Positions 15,924-29,768 of a DNA stretch of 64,000 bases are shown here, piece after piece (within the stretch, counting starts at the first letter, position 1; each line of letters starts with the position of its first letter). The DNA comes from Rotaria socialis. Lineage: Eukaryota; Rotifera; Eurotatoria; Philodinida; Philodinidae. The DNA lies in the NCBI GenBank assembly GCA_905331475.1, contig CAJNYU010001285.1, positions 1 through 64,000 of the forward strand, given 5' to 3'. The notes below the pieces were generated by a model. The model was not told the origin of the DNA. It did no database searches and worked only from the letters and a program-made list of their open reading frames with translations. The translations under genes and the position numbers were made by a program.

Positions 15924-18760
15924 TCAGCATCTAAAAAGAGAAAGAAAAGAAACAATAATGAAAATTAGTATTAAGATATTATCAATTGAAAAAAAGGCAA
16001 AAGTCGATATCAGCAAAACAAAAAATGATAAAAGCAAGCAAAACACAAAACAACTACCATGGCTTTCTAGTAAAAGAACATCGTGCATGAAACCACGAAG
16101 TGTGTTTAAATTCCGATGGTTATTATTAACTATGTGCAGTAAAAAGCGTGTACGTGCATATGAATACAAATATTAAGTGAGACAACATGTTTGTATGCAA
16201 TACTTACTTGGTGGAATGCATGAGCCAACTTTTTTCTCTTGTAACTCATTTAATAGTGGTAAATAGGCAAAAATCTATTCACAGACAGTCTTTTTTTCTA
16301 TAAAGTTTTTAGTTTCCTACGAACCTGAAGAAGACTACGAAATATAGCTTTCGCTTGAGTTTGCGTACGTGTTGTTAACATTTGAATATATAACGCGTAT
16401 AAATAAAAATATTGAATACTGCGCACAGTTTCTTGATTGTGAAGGGAGTCATCTAAAATTAATTAATTATTTCAAGACGGGTTTACGCTGTTAGATAATT
16501 TTTTAATTCATCTAATTATTTTCAAGATGTACACTCGGGATATGACGATAATGAGTTACTCCAGTTCTTAGTCTAATTGTTTCGAAATCTTGAAAATGAA
16601 TGTTTCTGAGTTCTTACCTTTGACACAAATAACAACAGGAAATATTAAGGCATGTTCCTCGTGAGTTAAACGCAGTGAATTAAATTTATTGGCAAATTCA
16701 AACATTGTTTGAACCATTTCTTCACCGATGATTTTATTCATCCATCGACGTGTATATTGAAGACCATTTGGTAACATCATGTATGATTCATTGTTACCAA
16801 TTAACGGTGCATGTTTAATCTAGAAAGGATAAGTAAAAAGGAAAAGAAAATGAATTAAAATTTTCTTACGAGCCAAAAATCAAATAGACGATTGTTCATT
16901 ATTTTGTGAAAATCATCGGAATGAATTTCATTGATTGCAGACATCTAAATATAGAACTAGTTTATTTAGGTTTGTTTTCCTTTGAAAAAAATGATGATGA
17001 TGATGACAATATTAATAAGAAGAAAAAAACGAAGCGTAGATTAAGTTTCCAGATATTATCTTTCTCATCATTTTTTAATGACCGAATGAGCTCGAATACT
17101 ATTTCTAGCAGCAAGTAATCATATAAAATGGATATATTATTCGTCCTTTCTTTTACACCACGTACTCTTGTCTAATGAAGAATTAAGAATATACGATAGC
17201 TGATGAAACACTTACTTCACGTGCGAATGCGATGAGATTTTTAACATGAAATGGAATAGCATCTAAAATTACATTCAAGATGCCCGTAAAAAAAATAGAT
17301 GATCGCAATTCAATTCAAGTAAACCTGTTAGGCCAGCCCAAACATCTTGTAGCGAAGAAGAATTGCCAGGAAAATCTTCAATCTAATACATAAGGAAAAT
17401 ATTTCACGGTATATATGAATTCTCAACGCGTTCTATTTCAGCCTATACCCCAAGACGAATCATACTATTCATTCGTTCGATTAATTGTCGTGTGCGTCCA
17501 TTATATGTATTACTTAAATCGAACATTTTCCAACGAATATATCGAATAAACGATGATTCATCATAATCAAGTTCTGTACATGGTGTCGGGTGGGATATTT
17601 TTCGAACAATACTTTTCATACGCTCAATCACATCGTTTCCAAAATGTTCTTCACAATTTGTCATATAGTTAGTTAACGCAGAAGGATTCAATGTCACAAT
17701 CCGATTATCAAATTCATTATTGTATTCAGGTCTGGTTTCATCTAGTGTAAAATTATCTGGTAACTCATAATTATGACAAGATGACATAGTTGCTGTTATG
17801 TGTGGGGGTGTATCACATTTCGAATGACTATCGATAGGTACACTATCTAGATCGGCAAATAGGGAGTGTTCATCGATTAATGGTAAATTTAAATCGATTG
17901 TAGATGATGTTGGCATTTGATTATTGGAATTCGTTGATGGGACACGAGATGGTGAGAGTTGAGCTGGATCTTCATTTTCTATACTCGATGATACATGTTC
18001 TGCTAAGGCTTTTTCTTTTATTAATTTAGGTATTCGACCCATTCGGACCCCTACCACAACAAAAATGAAATAAAACTATCTTCAATATTCAAGCAAGAAT
18101 TGTTATCCGAACCTTCGACGGACATTCCTTCTTTAAGGCACTTTTGAAAACGACACGATTTACATCTATTACGATTGTCACTATTAACAACACACTTATC
18201 ACCAAAATAGCATCGGTATTTTTCTTTTCGTAGTATACTTCGTTTGAAAAAACCCTAAAATAAATAATAAATCTAATGTTCATGTCAAGTTAAAAATTCT
18301 TTCGGCTGATGATGAATCCATTATTTTTATCCGAAAGAATATGCTTAGAAGTCAAATTACTTTGCATCCTTCACAGGTTGGCACACCATAATGGGCACCG
18401 GTGGCTTTATCTGCGCAAACACGACTATAAATATCCAAAATAGAAAGTGTCGAAAAAAGTATGTCAAATTAAAATTTTTACCAATGTCCAAAAGGGAAAG
18501 GTCGTTTATCGACAGATGTATTCGTTGAAATTATTTTTCCAATTTGCTGTATTTCTTTTTCATTTGTTACTTTTTCAATAGGAGATCTAATTAATATTTT
18601 AACACGACGAATTTTTCGTTTTCGTACAACACCAGGTGTTTTCGTACGGACTGTAGCAGACGCTGTATTATTTGTTTCATTAGTTACTAAAAACTTACAA
18701 GGTAAAAAAAACAAAAGCTTAGTCTATATCAAATTTACCTTCATTCATTAATTTATGCAT
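15924..18760 (-). CDS. Nuclear hormone receptor (NR1-like)
   Basis: The start codon is at 18758-18760 (MHKLMNE, then intron 18687-18738). A basic N-terminal segment follows (18480-18686). The DNA-binding domain is split over exons. Finger 1 reads [14 protein letters not shown] then CEGCKGFFKRS. Finger 2 reads [10 protein letters not shown] then [18 protein letters not shown], with GVRMGRIPK just behind it. All eight zinc cysteines are present. The ligand-binding domain runs through 17440-16200 with [16 protein letters not shown] (helix 3), a Trp-containing segment in 16620-16830 and [15 protein letters not shown] near the end. EGCKG in the P box and GRIPK behind the fingers favour subfamily NR1 (E75/REV-ERB/ROR side). 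The C-terminus is uncertain: reading through gives a stop at 16173, while splicing at 16209 continues to a stop at 15924. The exon around 16870-17115 is unclear. Confidence 0.85.
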
Positions 18761-21289
18761 TCTTTTTTTCAATCAAAATTCAGTAATGCATTAGAACAAA
18801 ATCTAAAAACAGAAACTAAAATCCAACAAGACTGCACTAGTTATTCAGTTATTTTATTCACATGCATTACACATGTGTGGGCTAAAACATAGTGCGATTT
18901 TCACTAGCATAGAAGTACCCGAAATCAAATCTGCTAATGCAATAGGCTTTTATTTTATTTATATCCTTTATCTACGTCTCTTAACTATTAGAAAGAATGA
19001 TAAAATATTTAAAGAAGAAAAAAAATTCACCTGATTAAAAATATGCTACTAACAATCGTCTTGCACTTTTGTGAATAATACAACCTAATGTTCTCAAATA
19101 AATAGTACATTGTAGTATTAGAAGGAAATGTTGAAGAAACAACAGCATAGTGGTAGGACTATAAAAATAAGTTTGTGTCGTTTGAAGTAAGAAAAGGCGG
19201 AGAGAAAAAACACGACGTACACGGAGAGGGATGTCTGATGCACTAACTACATTACAGAAAGAGAAGGATGAGTGTGCATGTGTGAAAAACCTTCGTCATC
19301 CCTTGCATCGAACTGCTTCAACAACAAAAAAGAATAGAAAGAAGAAAACAACCAATGGGGGGGGTCATATCGTTCTATTATGCAAATCGTGGACTACTTG
19401 ACTCTCAGCATGGAACTGGCTCATTTGTTGTGAACGACATGCATTTTTGAGAAAGTAAGCAAAAAAACTAGAATGAATGATTCTCCGCTGGTGCTTAATA
19501 GTGATCACAGAATTACTGAGTAACGACAGATGCATATATTTTTTTGCAGAAAGAAAAGACTAGACTTTTCACCTTAACATTAAGAAAGAGAGAGAGAGAG
19601 AAAAGTATTCTTTCAAAATAGATATAATTATTAAATACAACCGGTGTAGAATCTGTGCACTCTATTTCCGTCATTATTCTAACAATTAGTTTGACGACAA
19701 AAATACCACTGTCATAACTCATAATAGGCATACTAAAAATTGTTCTAAAATTATTTTATTATAGACTCGCTCTCAAATCATGATCAGAATTATCTATAAA
19801 AACTAAATGATGTCTAGAAAAAGAAAACGCATGTCGGTGCTATTCCATCGTAAAAGTCCACTTATATATAATTAATGAAACATACTTGAGACGTATTTTG
19901 TTTTTTCTTTCAACTATAATGTGTGTCGTTTGAGAGCACTGCTAACCCTTCTCCTTGTTATTTGTGTTAACAAAATGAAAAAACTACAATAGTCTTCGGA
20001 ATGTGATTTGTTTTTATATAGACTTTCTCGTAATTTATTTATACAGAATCAATAGAAAAATCTATGCTTATTTTGTTGTTTTACGTTGATTATATGAAAA
20101 TATCCATAAATTTAAAAAATGCCAAAATCAATTAAAAATCTTATTTCGTATAATAATTAAACTCGCCTATTCTATAGCCTAATTAATATTAAGACACTTA
20201 AAAAAGAATGAATTTTTGTTTGGATTTGCAGTTGTGAGAGAACACCATGGAGCACAATAAATGTGCATATATTTTATACTTGTCAAGGACTAAAAGTTTT
20301 CGCCAATGTAAAACATTTTGTAGTAAAGAAAAACAGCATCGAAATTAAAAAAGGGTCTAAAACACTCTCAGCATTTTTCTAATGGAATTATATTCTACAA
20401 CTTGTGGTTATTTCCATGCCATGAACGCTTCCAAAAAGAATCAAATCTTGTTGTTTTTCCAATTTCTGTTTAGCACAAATTTATTGAAATTAAACCGTTA
20501 TAGATCATGATTTATATTTATTTATAACTGAACTTCTATATTATTAGTACAGAAAAATTCTTGTGAACATTTATCAGTGACTGATGAAAATCTAACATAA
20601 ATAAGCAAACGGAAGCTTTTACTTTCAAAACAGCCGAGAATATTTTCATTGTGCGGTCGTTACGACAAAAACTGTTACATAAAATGAACGAATAACTTTT
20701 ATGTTTATCCCATTCAATAACATAAAAATTCTAAAAGAAATAAAAATACATTTTTCGTATGCGCATTGAATCGGAATGAACAAAATATTTTTCTACTTTT
20801 GGTTTACATCATCTCATTTTTTTATGCACAAATATCATATGTTCAAATGTATATAAGTATATGTAACTTTTTTAAACGAAGCACAAAAAAAAACAGCAAG
20901 AATCCCAAAAAGAAAAATACACAATAGTAGTACAATACAAAGAGCACATCGATATAGAAGAGCAAAAGACCAATTTATTGTGGAAAGAAACAAAAGAACA
21001 GAAACAGCAAAAGGAAAAAGAGAATTCAATCGCCACCAAGCAGCTAAATTACAAAAATAGGCCAGAACATGTTAACGTTTTAGTATTATCTGACTCAGAG
21101 AAGAAAAAAAGGAACGAATTTACTTTTTTCTCTTCTTCGTTTTCAAAAAGAAAAAAGAGACTTGTTTAACTTTAATGTGCAGCTGATGCACAATGTCGCT
21201 GCTAGGTGATTGGAAGAAGAAGAGAATACAAATTTATCGGCATGACAAAACATTTAAAAGAAGAAAACAACAAGAACATTGAATAGTTT
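18761..21289. other. Intergenic, about 2.5 kb
   Basis: AT-rich sequence between the receptor start and the WAC stop. It has short GA runs (near 19585), a G7 tract at 19358 and scattered short frames with no family resemblance. I see no gene or RNA. Regulatory sequence of the receptor gene would be expected in its left part. Confidence 0.45.
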
Positions 21290-23599
21290 TTAGAAGTTTC
21301 TATTTTCTTCACTTTGCTTTACATGTTGCTGACAACGGAGACGTCTATGAAATGATGAGAAAATTAAATAAATATTGATAAAATAAATTTATATTTACCT
21401 TTGAGTTAGAATATTTCGCTTTATTTCAAGTATACGAAAGTTAGATTTTAATGCTTTTAATTCCGTAAATGCGGTCGATGTTCTAGCACTGTATCCATAG
21501 TAGTCATCAAAAATTTTCAAACACTAAAATGGTTTCATACGAAGAAATTTTGATCGATAGTAAAGAGTTTGTTACCTGTTTTTCTAGTAGGCCTGATTGC
21601 CAACCAGTTAAATGCTCAATTAATTCAGCACGATAATATTTCTGAAGGTCTTGATCACGTTCTGCTTTTGAGAAAATCGGCGTAGTTGATTCCGCTTCAG
21701 TACTTAAAAAGATTGAGTTGTAGAAATTGCTTTTAGAAGCATTAAATGTACACTCTCTGAGTTTTCAAAAATATAATGAATACTTTAAGAAGTCATAATA
21801 AACTAAAAATAGCACAGCTGTATCATTTGGCAAGCAAAAAGAACCTCAAATGCAAGGTAGTTTTGGCATATATTCAGATAAATTCGTAGTAAAAAACAAT
21901 TTTAACCGCTATTTCTTTCCCTCATGTAACTATCTCACAGTCGGAAGTTTAGAAGGAGTCATTGCTAGTTTTCCGTGTCGATGCACTTCAATCAGTAAGG
22001 TAGTAGTTTTTTATGCGGATATGCACTCATTTATGTAACCTTTTCATAAGCAGTTGACAAAGATTTGTGATTAACTGTTTTAAAAATAGATAAGAAAGCA
22101 TTGTAAAGAGTATCATTAATCAAGATAGGTGACGTTAGTGAATCAAGTTATTGTTGCTGATGTAGTATTTTGTACTGAATCAATCTTAACAAACTATTGA
22201 AATTCTCTCTAAATATTGCAAGAGATTATTTTTCTCTGAGATTGCATTTTTAATCTTCTAGATTTCATCACTAAAAAACCGAACTTTCTATTAACATACA
22301 CTATTGTTGGTTCTATTTTTGCCGACGTAGGAGCAGTTGATTGTGATATCGAATTTTTATTATCATTTCCTACACAACAATCATAGTTTATTTATTCAGT
22401 TTAAAATAGAATATTTACCATTTACAAGTTTCATATTACTTTCAAAAGATTTCGCTTGAATATCACGTACTGGAGTTGAGACTGAAATGGCTATGAAAAA
22501 TTTTACATTTATAATTTTCAAGTGATAAATATTTATTTTACCGGGTTGTGATAAAGATGAATTTAACGTAGTACCATTACTTTGATTCATAGTAGAAGCT
22601 GATTCTTTACTGCTAGTTGATGAAAATGACATTCGAGAACTGTCATCATCTAGAAATAAAATTTCACTTCGTTTAAAAGTTATATTTCATTTTTATTATA
22701 CCTGAAGTTGGGAGACGGTTATTAGCAACAATGGGTATTTGTTCATGGGATTGTTGATACAAACGATTTCCATTTAGATGATGATGATTGGAATTTTCTG
22801 ATGCTATTTTCAAATTGGAAGTTTGGGAAAGTCGTTTGTCTGTAGATGATTCTTCCGTCTTATATCGACTACAAACTGTTGATGAAACATTCGTCGTGGA
22901 TTCTTTTTAAAAATAAAATTTCTTAGATAAAAAAAACCGCTTTAATCTTATTAAAAATAAGAAACCTTTTTTAATTCGATTATTTGATGGAGTTGATGAG
23001 CAATTTGTTCGATTCAACTCATCGGTTAGCCATCCTTTTGGTTTTTCCCATTGTGATACTTCAGTTTTGGAATTATAAAAATAGGTTTTCCCTAAAAAAA
23101 AGTTAGAATTCGATTTGATCAAATCTTTTATCATTTATAGAAACCTGCTGAACTCTTAAATTCAGACCAATCGCCGAAACTACGAAGCGGTTTTTTTGTC
23201 TAGATAAATTCTTTGAAAATTAAAATGTATTAATAGAAAAAAACCTACATCTTTAACAGTCTTTTTCTCGCCATTTTCACGTTGCTGTTGAGACGACGAA
23301 GAATTTGACGTGACTCGATTGTTGTTTGCAGAAGCTAAAAAAAGATTATCATTTACTTTTATCAAAACCGTGCAAAATTTAATTTACATTGAGTTCGCAT
23401 ATATTTTCGATGATTTGACATTTCCTCAATACTTCCATGTGTTTGAGCATTCCAATCTCGCTTATTCGACTAAAATTAATAAAAAAATTGTAATGTTTTC
23501 CATCTAAATTCTCTACTATTTTCTTACGGAGTAACCGCTGGCATCTTTCCGGGAGTCATAAATCTGTGTATCTGTTGTTCTATGCTTACTATCATACAT
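21290..23599 (-). CDS. WAC: WW domain-containing adaptor with coiled coil (WAC)
   Basis: The start at 23597-23599 reads MYDSKHRTTDTQIYDSRKD. Exons at about 23535-23599, 23395-23460, 23255-23337 and 23145-23205 lead into the WW domain DWSEFKSSAGKTYFYNSK and TEVSQWEKPKGWL, with both Trp and the Tyr pair, nearly the vertebrate WAC signature. Ser/Thr-rich linker exons follow (22330-22930). The C-terminal coiled coil reads GWQSGLLEKQ, TAFTELKALKSNFRILEIKR and LTQRRLRCQQHVKQ, ending at the stop at 21290-21292. WAC binds RNF20/RNF40 and promotes histone H2B ubiquitination, and takes part in autophagy and mTOR control in other animals. Exon edges in the linker are approximate. The protein is shorter than the about 650 residues of the human form. 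It is divergent to DRC11 with about 420 bases between starts. Confidence 0.85.
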
Positions 23600-24016
23600 C
23601 GCAGGCAGCAAAAACTATGTACATTTGGATCGTAAAATACGAAACCAAATTACTACACGAACACACCCGTTGACAATATATTTTATTCGACGATAGAGTT
23701 AATCAAGTTTATTAATAGAGAATTTTTTCTTATCATATTCTGGCTATTTTATACTTATATAGAAATAAACAAGATAAATGTGTTTCAACAAAAAAAAGAA
23801 GGAAATTTATATTACTTTTATATATATAATGTTGTCTTTCACCATATTGATTCACTTTTTTATTTTTTTCTACCAATCAGAAACAAGATATGCACGAACA
23901 CATCTATGCATTTTGACACCAATGTAGTGATCCGTTGCTATAGAAACCGCATAGAAAATGAGAACACACAGTATACATTTCTAATAGTTGTAAACGAAAT
24001 TAACGACATAAACACA
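23600..24016. promoter_or_regulatory. Divergent spacer between WAC and DRC11
   Basis: About 420 bases separate the two start codons, so both promoters must lie here or overlap the first exons. The sequence is AT-rich, with a TATATATA run near 23820. No specific factor site stands out. Confidence 0.4.
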
Positions 24017-27000
24017 ATGTCGCATATGTAAGTCTTTTTCTATAAACTTGAACACAGCTAACTGAATTTCATGCGAATCCTAATACAGACAATTCAGACG
24101 TGATGAAATTTCAGAGGGTTTTATCAATACGAAAAGTAAGACAATAGAATTTGAATGATCTTTCGATTATCTTATTTCTGAAATTGTGAAAGGGCTATTC
24201 AGCATTTCTACTAATATTGAGTCGACCCGTCGAGCGCTATTTAAATCTCAGGAGATCGTGTGAAGGTTAATTGAAAACTCAAGAGCCTTCAAATTATATT
24301 TGTATATTTTAGTTCGTATAACAAACAATGGCAAGATGCACAGATTGCCATGGTCGATATGTTGGCTATCGAAACACCAGAACAGCCACGACAACCAGAA
24401 ACCGTATGTGAATCATCGTATATTGGCAATAATCGAATTATTGTTTTTGTTTATTAGGATGGCAATGCCGCCTTTCAACTAGTTGCCACTATGTTTGTGA
24501 AATATGTACAAATATTTCGAAAATTAGAACAATGCTATGATCAAATAGTACATCCACAAAAACGACGACTCATACGAACGGTTCTCGATGGTTGTATGGG
24601 AAGAGTACTTGAATTGAAACATGAAATGATTAGCATGGATTTTTCAGAATATCATTATTTTGATGATATACTTGCAGATCTTAAATTGACACCGGTTAGT
24701 TAACATACGAATTGCACAATCCATTTTTCTATGCCGAGATTGAACATATTATTGTCTCAAAATTTAATGTGACTGAATAGAACTTGTTTTTCTTTTAGAA
24801 TGATCTTGAAATTCCAATACCAAATTATTTCGTTCTTGAACGTGCACAAGCAATTGAAAAACGTGAACGACTGCTTGGTCAAATCTTAGCACGAATGACA
24901 TTAGATAATGAAAATCAAGAAACAAGTGGAATCATGACCATGGACGATGCTATTCGAATAATTCAATCTCATGAACGAGCTCGTCAAGGACGACTACGAG
25001 CTAAACAAATAGGAGAATTACGTCTTAATGATCAACGTGCACGACAACGTGCGAATATGGGTGAATCAAAAATGGATAAAATATTAGCAGCAACAATTAT
25101 TCAAAAATACTATCGTCGTTATGTTGTACGACGTGAAGTTAAAAAATTTCGCGAAGAAGAATACATGTTTCTAGGCATGGTAATATTTTATTTTTCTATT
25201 CTGATGGATTAATTCTCATAGTGACTTGACTGAATGGTCAATAATTCTGATGACGAAGTTCACCAATCTAAATCCGAAGGCGCAATTAATATGTTGAAAA
25301 TAGACATTTTGCAGTTTTTACCTGAAGGACGTTATGGCATCGATTTAAAAAAGCTACAGTAAAAATACACAAGCTTAGAGAGACATAAGCTGAAATTCTT
25401 TTCGTGAATGCTTTGGGATCTATGTAAAAGAATTTTTCTTGTACTGAACAAAAAAGTGCGCATATTTTTAGGCGATGCCAACATTTCATAAAGATCCGTT
25501 GAAACGTTTGCTTGCGGATGTTCGGGCACATGAAGATGAGCGACGAAAACGTCAAGAAAAACATGAAATAACCTATCAACAAGCCTTAATAGCAACACGC
25601 GAAAAAATCAAACAAACCGAAGGACCCGATATGAAAGAACGTTTACAAGAACAAATCCGTCAATGGTTTATTGAATGCAGGTACGAATCGAATTCTTTTC
25701 ACTAATTATAAAATAATGAAATTTAATGTATTTTTCTTTCTTTAGAAATGTTTCACAAAAATTTCCCGATTTTCCAGATGAAGACGACGGAGGTTCAAAT
25801 AAAATCTTTGAAAAAAAAACTGTCGAAGAAATACAAGAAGAACTTGATGCTGTACGATTGAACTCTAATATTATTTTAATTCATATTGATTTTCTTTTTT
25901 TTTGTCTTAGAAACTTGAAAGTAAAGGAGGAAAAGGCGATAAGAAAGGTTAATTAATTTCGAAGTTTATTGATATTTTATTTTTATTTTATTTTCATTTT
26001 TTCAGGCAAAAAAGGAAAGAAGGGGAAAAAAGAGAAGAAAGGTAAAATCTTGTTCTTTAAATTATTCTCAACTGTTGAATATTTTATTTTAGGAAAGAAA
26101 GGTAAAAAAGGCAAGAAAAAGAAGAAAGGAGGAGTATGTTGAGTTCAATCAATAATTTTACAAGATTAATTTTTTGAATTCTTTAAAAAAGGATGATGAA
26201 GAAGGTTGGACATTGCCGGAATCTCAATTTGTTACTGAGATGATAAAACCGTCAACACAAACATATCAAAGTGAATAAATCAATCAAAGAACTATTTTTC
26301 CTTTGTATGAACGCTGCTACTTTTTTCACTTAGGCTTTTGGGAAACAAGAGATGAAGCTCACAATTTTGAACAAAATCATGATAATGAAATAGTCAAAGA
26401 AGAAAAACGAACGGAAGTGACTGAAGAAATACGTATTGAAGTAGATGCTTTGATGCGAGAAGAATTAAAAAACCTAAAAGCGGTTAGTAACGAAAAATAG
26501 GTTAATATTAGAGACAAAACTTTCTTTTATTTTTAGGCTATTGATAAAACCAAAGAGAAAAAGAAGAAGAAGAAGAAGAAGAAGGTAAGTTTTTCATCTT
26601 CTGACGTTTAATTCTTAAACTAAACATCCTCGAGAAATATCTGAATATCTATATGCACGTTGAACAAGTCGAACTAAAAATTTTAGAAAGCTAAAAAGAA
26701 GAAGAAGAAAGAAAAAGATTTAACGCCAGACCGAACGATGGAATCTTTATACGAGGAACTCGTTATGAATCGTATAATAATTCGTCCCCCCAAAGTCGCT
26801 CTCAGTGATTTTCTTGGTGATTTCAATTATTTGCCAAGTCTTATTCGTCAAGCTAAACATGAACCTATGCCAACTATGTACGATGTCAAGCAATTAACTG
26901 CTCTTTATGGAATATTACCGCTTGGTTCGTTGTTTTACTATCAGTCAAGTTTAAAATTTGGCTATTTTATTTATTTAGGATCCGAAAAAGTTCATGAAAT

Positions 27001-28383
27001 AGCACCTCAAGTAAAAGGTCTTCTCATTTGTGGACCTCGAGGATGTGGTAAACATATGTTATTACATGCTATTTGTAATGAATTGGGTGCAAATTTATTC
27101 GATATTACACCGCAAAATATTTATGAAACATATCGAGAAAAAGAAGGTATTAAAATGTTAATGCATTTGTGTTCAAAAGTAAGCGAATACGTTTAAAGGT
27201 TAAATTTTTATTAGAACATGATAATTATGTATAGGTAGGAAAAAATTTACCACCAACAGTAATCTATATTGGTGATTGTGAAAAATTATTTAAGAAAAAA
27301 TTAAAACCGGAAGAAAAACAAGTAATGAAAAAATCTCTTTCTGGAAATTATTCAAACTGCTTTTCTATTTTTCTTTTTCAAATTTAGTTTGAACCAAAAC
27401 GCTTAGCTAAAGCGCTGCCAAAATGGCTTAAGACAATCAAACCTGGAGATCGAGTCTTACTAGTTGGAATATCGCATGAACCTTATCAAGGTGTTGTTAA
27501 ACCAATGATGAAAATATTTCCACGCGTTATTCTGCTGCCACGTCCTGAATATGGAACTCGCTTATGTACGTATTCTGTACTTTCTATACTAGAACTCAAT
27601 AAGACAAAACCATTCACATTGAAATGCCTATGAATAGAAAAATCAGTTTCAAGTCGATCCATAGACTTCAAAGGTTCATGACGACGAATTTTTCTAGTCT
27701 TGATGATACGCAAAGTCAAATGTACTCGGGTGATGTAGTTCTCGTAAGTACAGCAACTCCCTATATCGTTGTCTACCGAAATTTGTCCCACTGTTGCATC
27801 GAATGAGACTGATAAGAGGAGCAGCGAAAACTTCATAACTCACTACAGTAGTTAATCGTTTATCGAATAGTATTTTTTAAAAGCGACTGCACATGTCCTA
27901 TATAAGAAAAGATAAAAATACAGATATGAATTTGTTTAGTATTATGGAAAACATTAATAATAAAATATGGTGGTATCATAACGCCTGCATTAGATATAAC
28001 ATCGTTAGCAAAACTATCGGATTCATATGCTCCTGGACATATTCATAATACCATTGTTGAAACATTAACTGAACGACGTCTAGCTAAAATGGCAAAACAT
28101 CCATTACAAGCAACTGACTTTATACCTGGCTTAGCTCATCATAATGCTATTTACAAAGAGGAAGAAGATGCTTACAAGGTAACTTTTATTTTAATGACGA
28201 ACAAAAAACTAAATAAATCTTTTTTCCTTTTTGCAGAGCTGGTGGAAGAAAACTCCATTGGGTAAAAAACGTGAGAGATTTTTAGACGAGCTCGAATCGG
28301 GTGAAGGCGATGGCAAAGGGAAAAAAGACAAAAAAGGTGGTAAAGGCAAAAAAGGTGGCAAAGGCAAAAAGAAGAAGAAATAA
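24017..28383 (+). CDS. DRC11: Dynein regulatory complex subunit 11 (IQ and AAA domain protein)
   Basis: The start ATG at 24017 (MSHI, intron 24028-24312, then [18 protein letters not shown]) matches the N-terminus of IQCA1/DRC11. About 13 exons give roughly 850-900 residues. Landmarks: helical region (24458-24700); [20 protein letters not shown]; an IQ motif [18 protein letters not shown] near 25100; Lys-rich linkers (25980-26140 and 26540-26720); [14 protein letters not shown]; then an AAA domain with [13 protein letters not shown] and [11 protein letters not shown]; and a Lys/Gly-rich tail. DRC11 is part of the nexin-dynein regulatory complex of motile cilia, fitting a ciliated animal. The Walker A Lys is kept, but the next residue is His instead of Ser/Thr, and the Walker B DE is DC, so ATPase activity is doubtful. 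One intron (about 27567-27942) is far longer than the rest. Confidence 0.9.
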
Positions 28384-28611
28384 TCAATCTATTATTTGTT
28401 TTGTATACATTCATAATAAAACATCAAGGAAATCAAATTTGTTTTGTATAATCAATATAAAGTATTTTCTTTTAAAAATTTGAACATTTATAAACAGATG
28501 ATCCTATTCTTCTTTTCCTTTTCTAAAATACAATATAATGCTTAAAGTGTGTTCGTTTTATTGCCGTCTTTGTTCTTAATTATGGACCTTTATTTTCTCA
28601 TCAAAAAAACA

Positions 28612-28970
28612 TTAGACAGAAAAAGAATTACTGCCGTCAATATATCTACTGGATTGTACCATTTGACGTGAAATTTCTTCTAGTAGCGATTGATCTGCTG
28701 TCATAAAACCACAGCATAGGCAAATGGATAAATATGCTATGCAATCGAGCGAATAACGATGAACTTGAACGATAATCACCGCCGCATCCCAGCCACCGCA
28801 CGGTACATGTACATATAAATAATATGAACGTACATATGCGTGTCTCATCATCCCCCATAATTTTTCTAGCGCACGATTAAACATATTTATGATCATATTC
28901 ATCCCATCACGCTCATCTTCACACAATCGATAAATAAATGTATGCTGGTCGATAAGATTAAACTAGAGAA
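28612..28970 (-). CDS. Possible orphan exon, low confidence
   Basis: A polypyrimidine-AG acceptor at about 28970 opens a frame of about 115 residues ending at 28612, beginning FNLIDQHTFIYRLCEDERD and continuing through NMFNRALEKLWGMM. The first third looks protein-like; the rest is rich in Cys, Tyr and Ile and could be chance. No partner exon was found upstream before the TGIF stop at 29769. It may be the remnant of a lost gene. Confidence 0.2.
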
Positions 28971-29768
28971 AAGACAAATCTTTAATTCTTTTGTAATACA
29001 CAATCATCAATCAAATTGATCTATTTGACTATAGAGTTGAAATAAAACCGAACGAATGAAGAGTGCAAAAAATAAAATATAAAACCAATATACACAAATA
29101 AGATAACTATACGAGGGAGGCCTCTCTTTCTTTTTGACTCTTTTAATTGACTATTAATGTAAACAATGTTTTGTATGCTCTTTTGTTTATTAAGAAAACA
29201 AAGTATTTCCTCGAACGAGCTCAACAACATGTACTAGAATAGCCATTATTCCCTTAATTGAATTGACAATAAGGCGTTGTCAAGAAATCACATTAGAACA
29301 ATATTTAACAGAAGTCATTGTATATATATATCTTAGACAGTTCTTTTTTTTGACATACGTATACATATATATATATATATTTATGTAAATATATATATAT
29401 ATATATATATACACTAATATATGTTTTTTGTTTATTCCTCATCTTATGAATGAACTAAAGCACCATGTGTGAAAAACAGAGGACCCTGAACGTAAAAAAA
29501 GGAAAAGAAAAACACAAAAAAATGCCCTTCTCTACAAGAAGAGAAAAAATGAAACAAAAAAAACGAACAAGCAAACAAAATGATCGAAAAAAAATGAACA
29601 AAAGAAGAAGAAGAAGAAAACCGAAGGCAGAAAATGAAACCCAAAGGGTTCAACGGAGATGGGCAAGAAACATACTGTTTACACAAAAACAAAAGAACAA
29701 GGAGAAAAAGAAAAAGAAAAAGACAAAATTTTTTTGGCATAAGGTTTAAAGGAAAACACAGGGAATTT
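28971..29768. other. Gene-free spacer with TA repeats, probable TGIF 3' UTR
   Basis: Long TA runs lie at about 29325-29411. An A/G-rich block at 29480-29740 lies directly downstream of the TGIF stop on the minus strand and probably belongs to its 3' untranslated region. No gene is supported. Confidence 0.5.

Noticed and set aside
27486-27836. 116-residue minus-strand frame with a signal-peptide-like start
   Set aside because: It overlaps a DRC11 exon and intron in antisense and has no family resemblance or splice context.
29444-29749. Hydrophobic minus-strand frame and Lys-rich plus-strand frame
   Set aside because: Both come from an A/G-rich low-complexity block downstream of the TGIF stop; no family resemblance on either strand.
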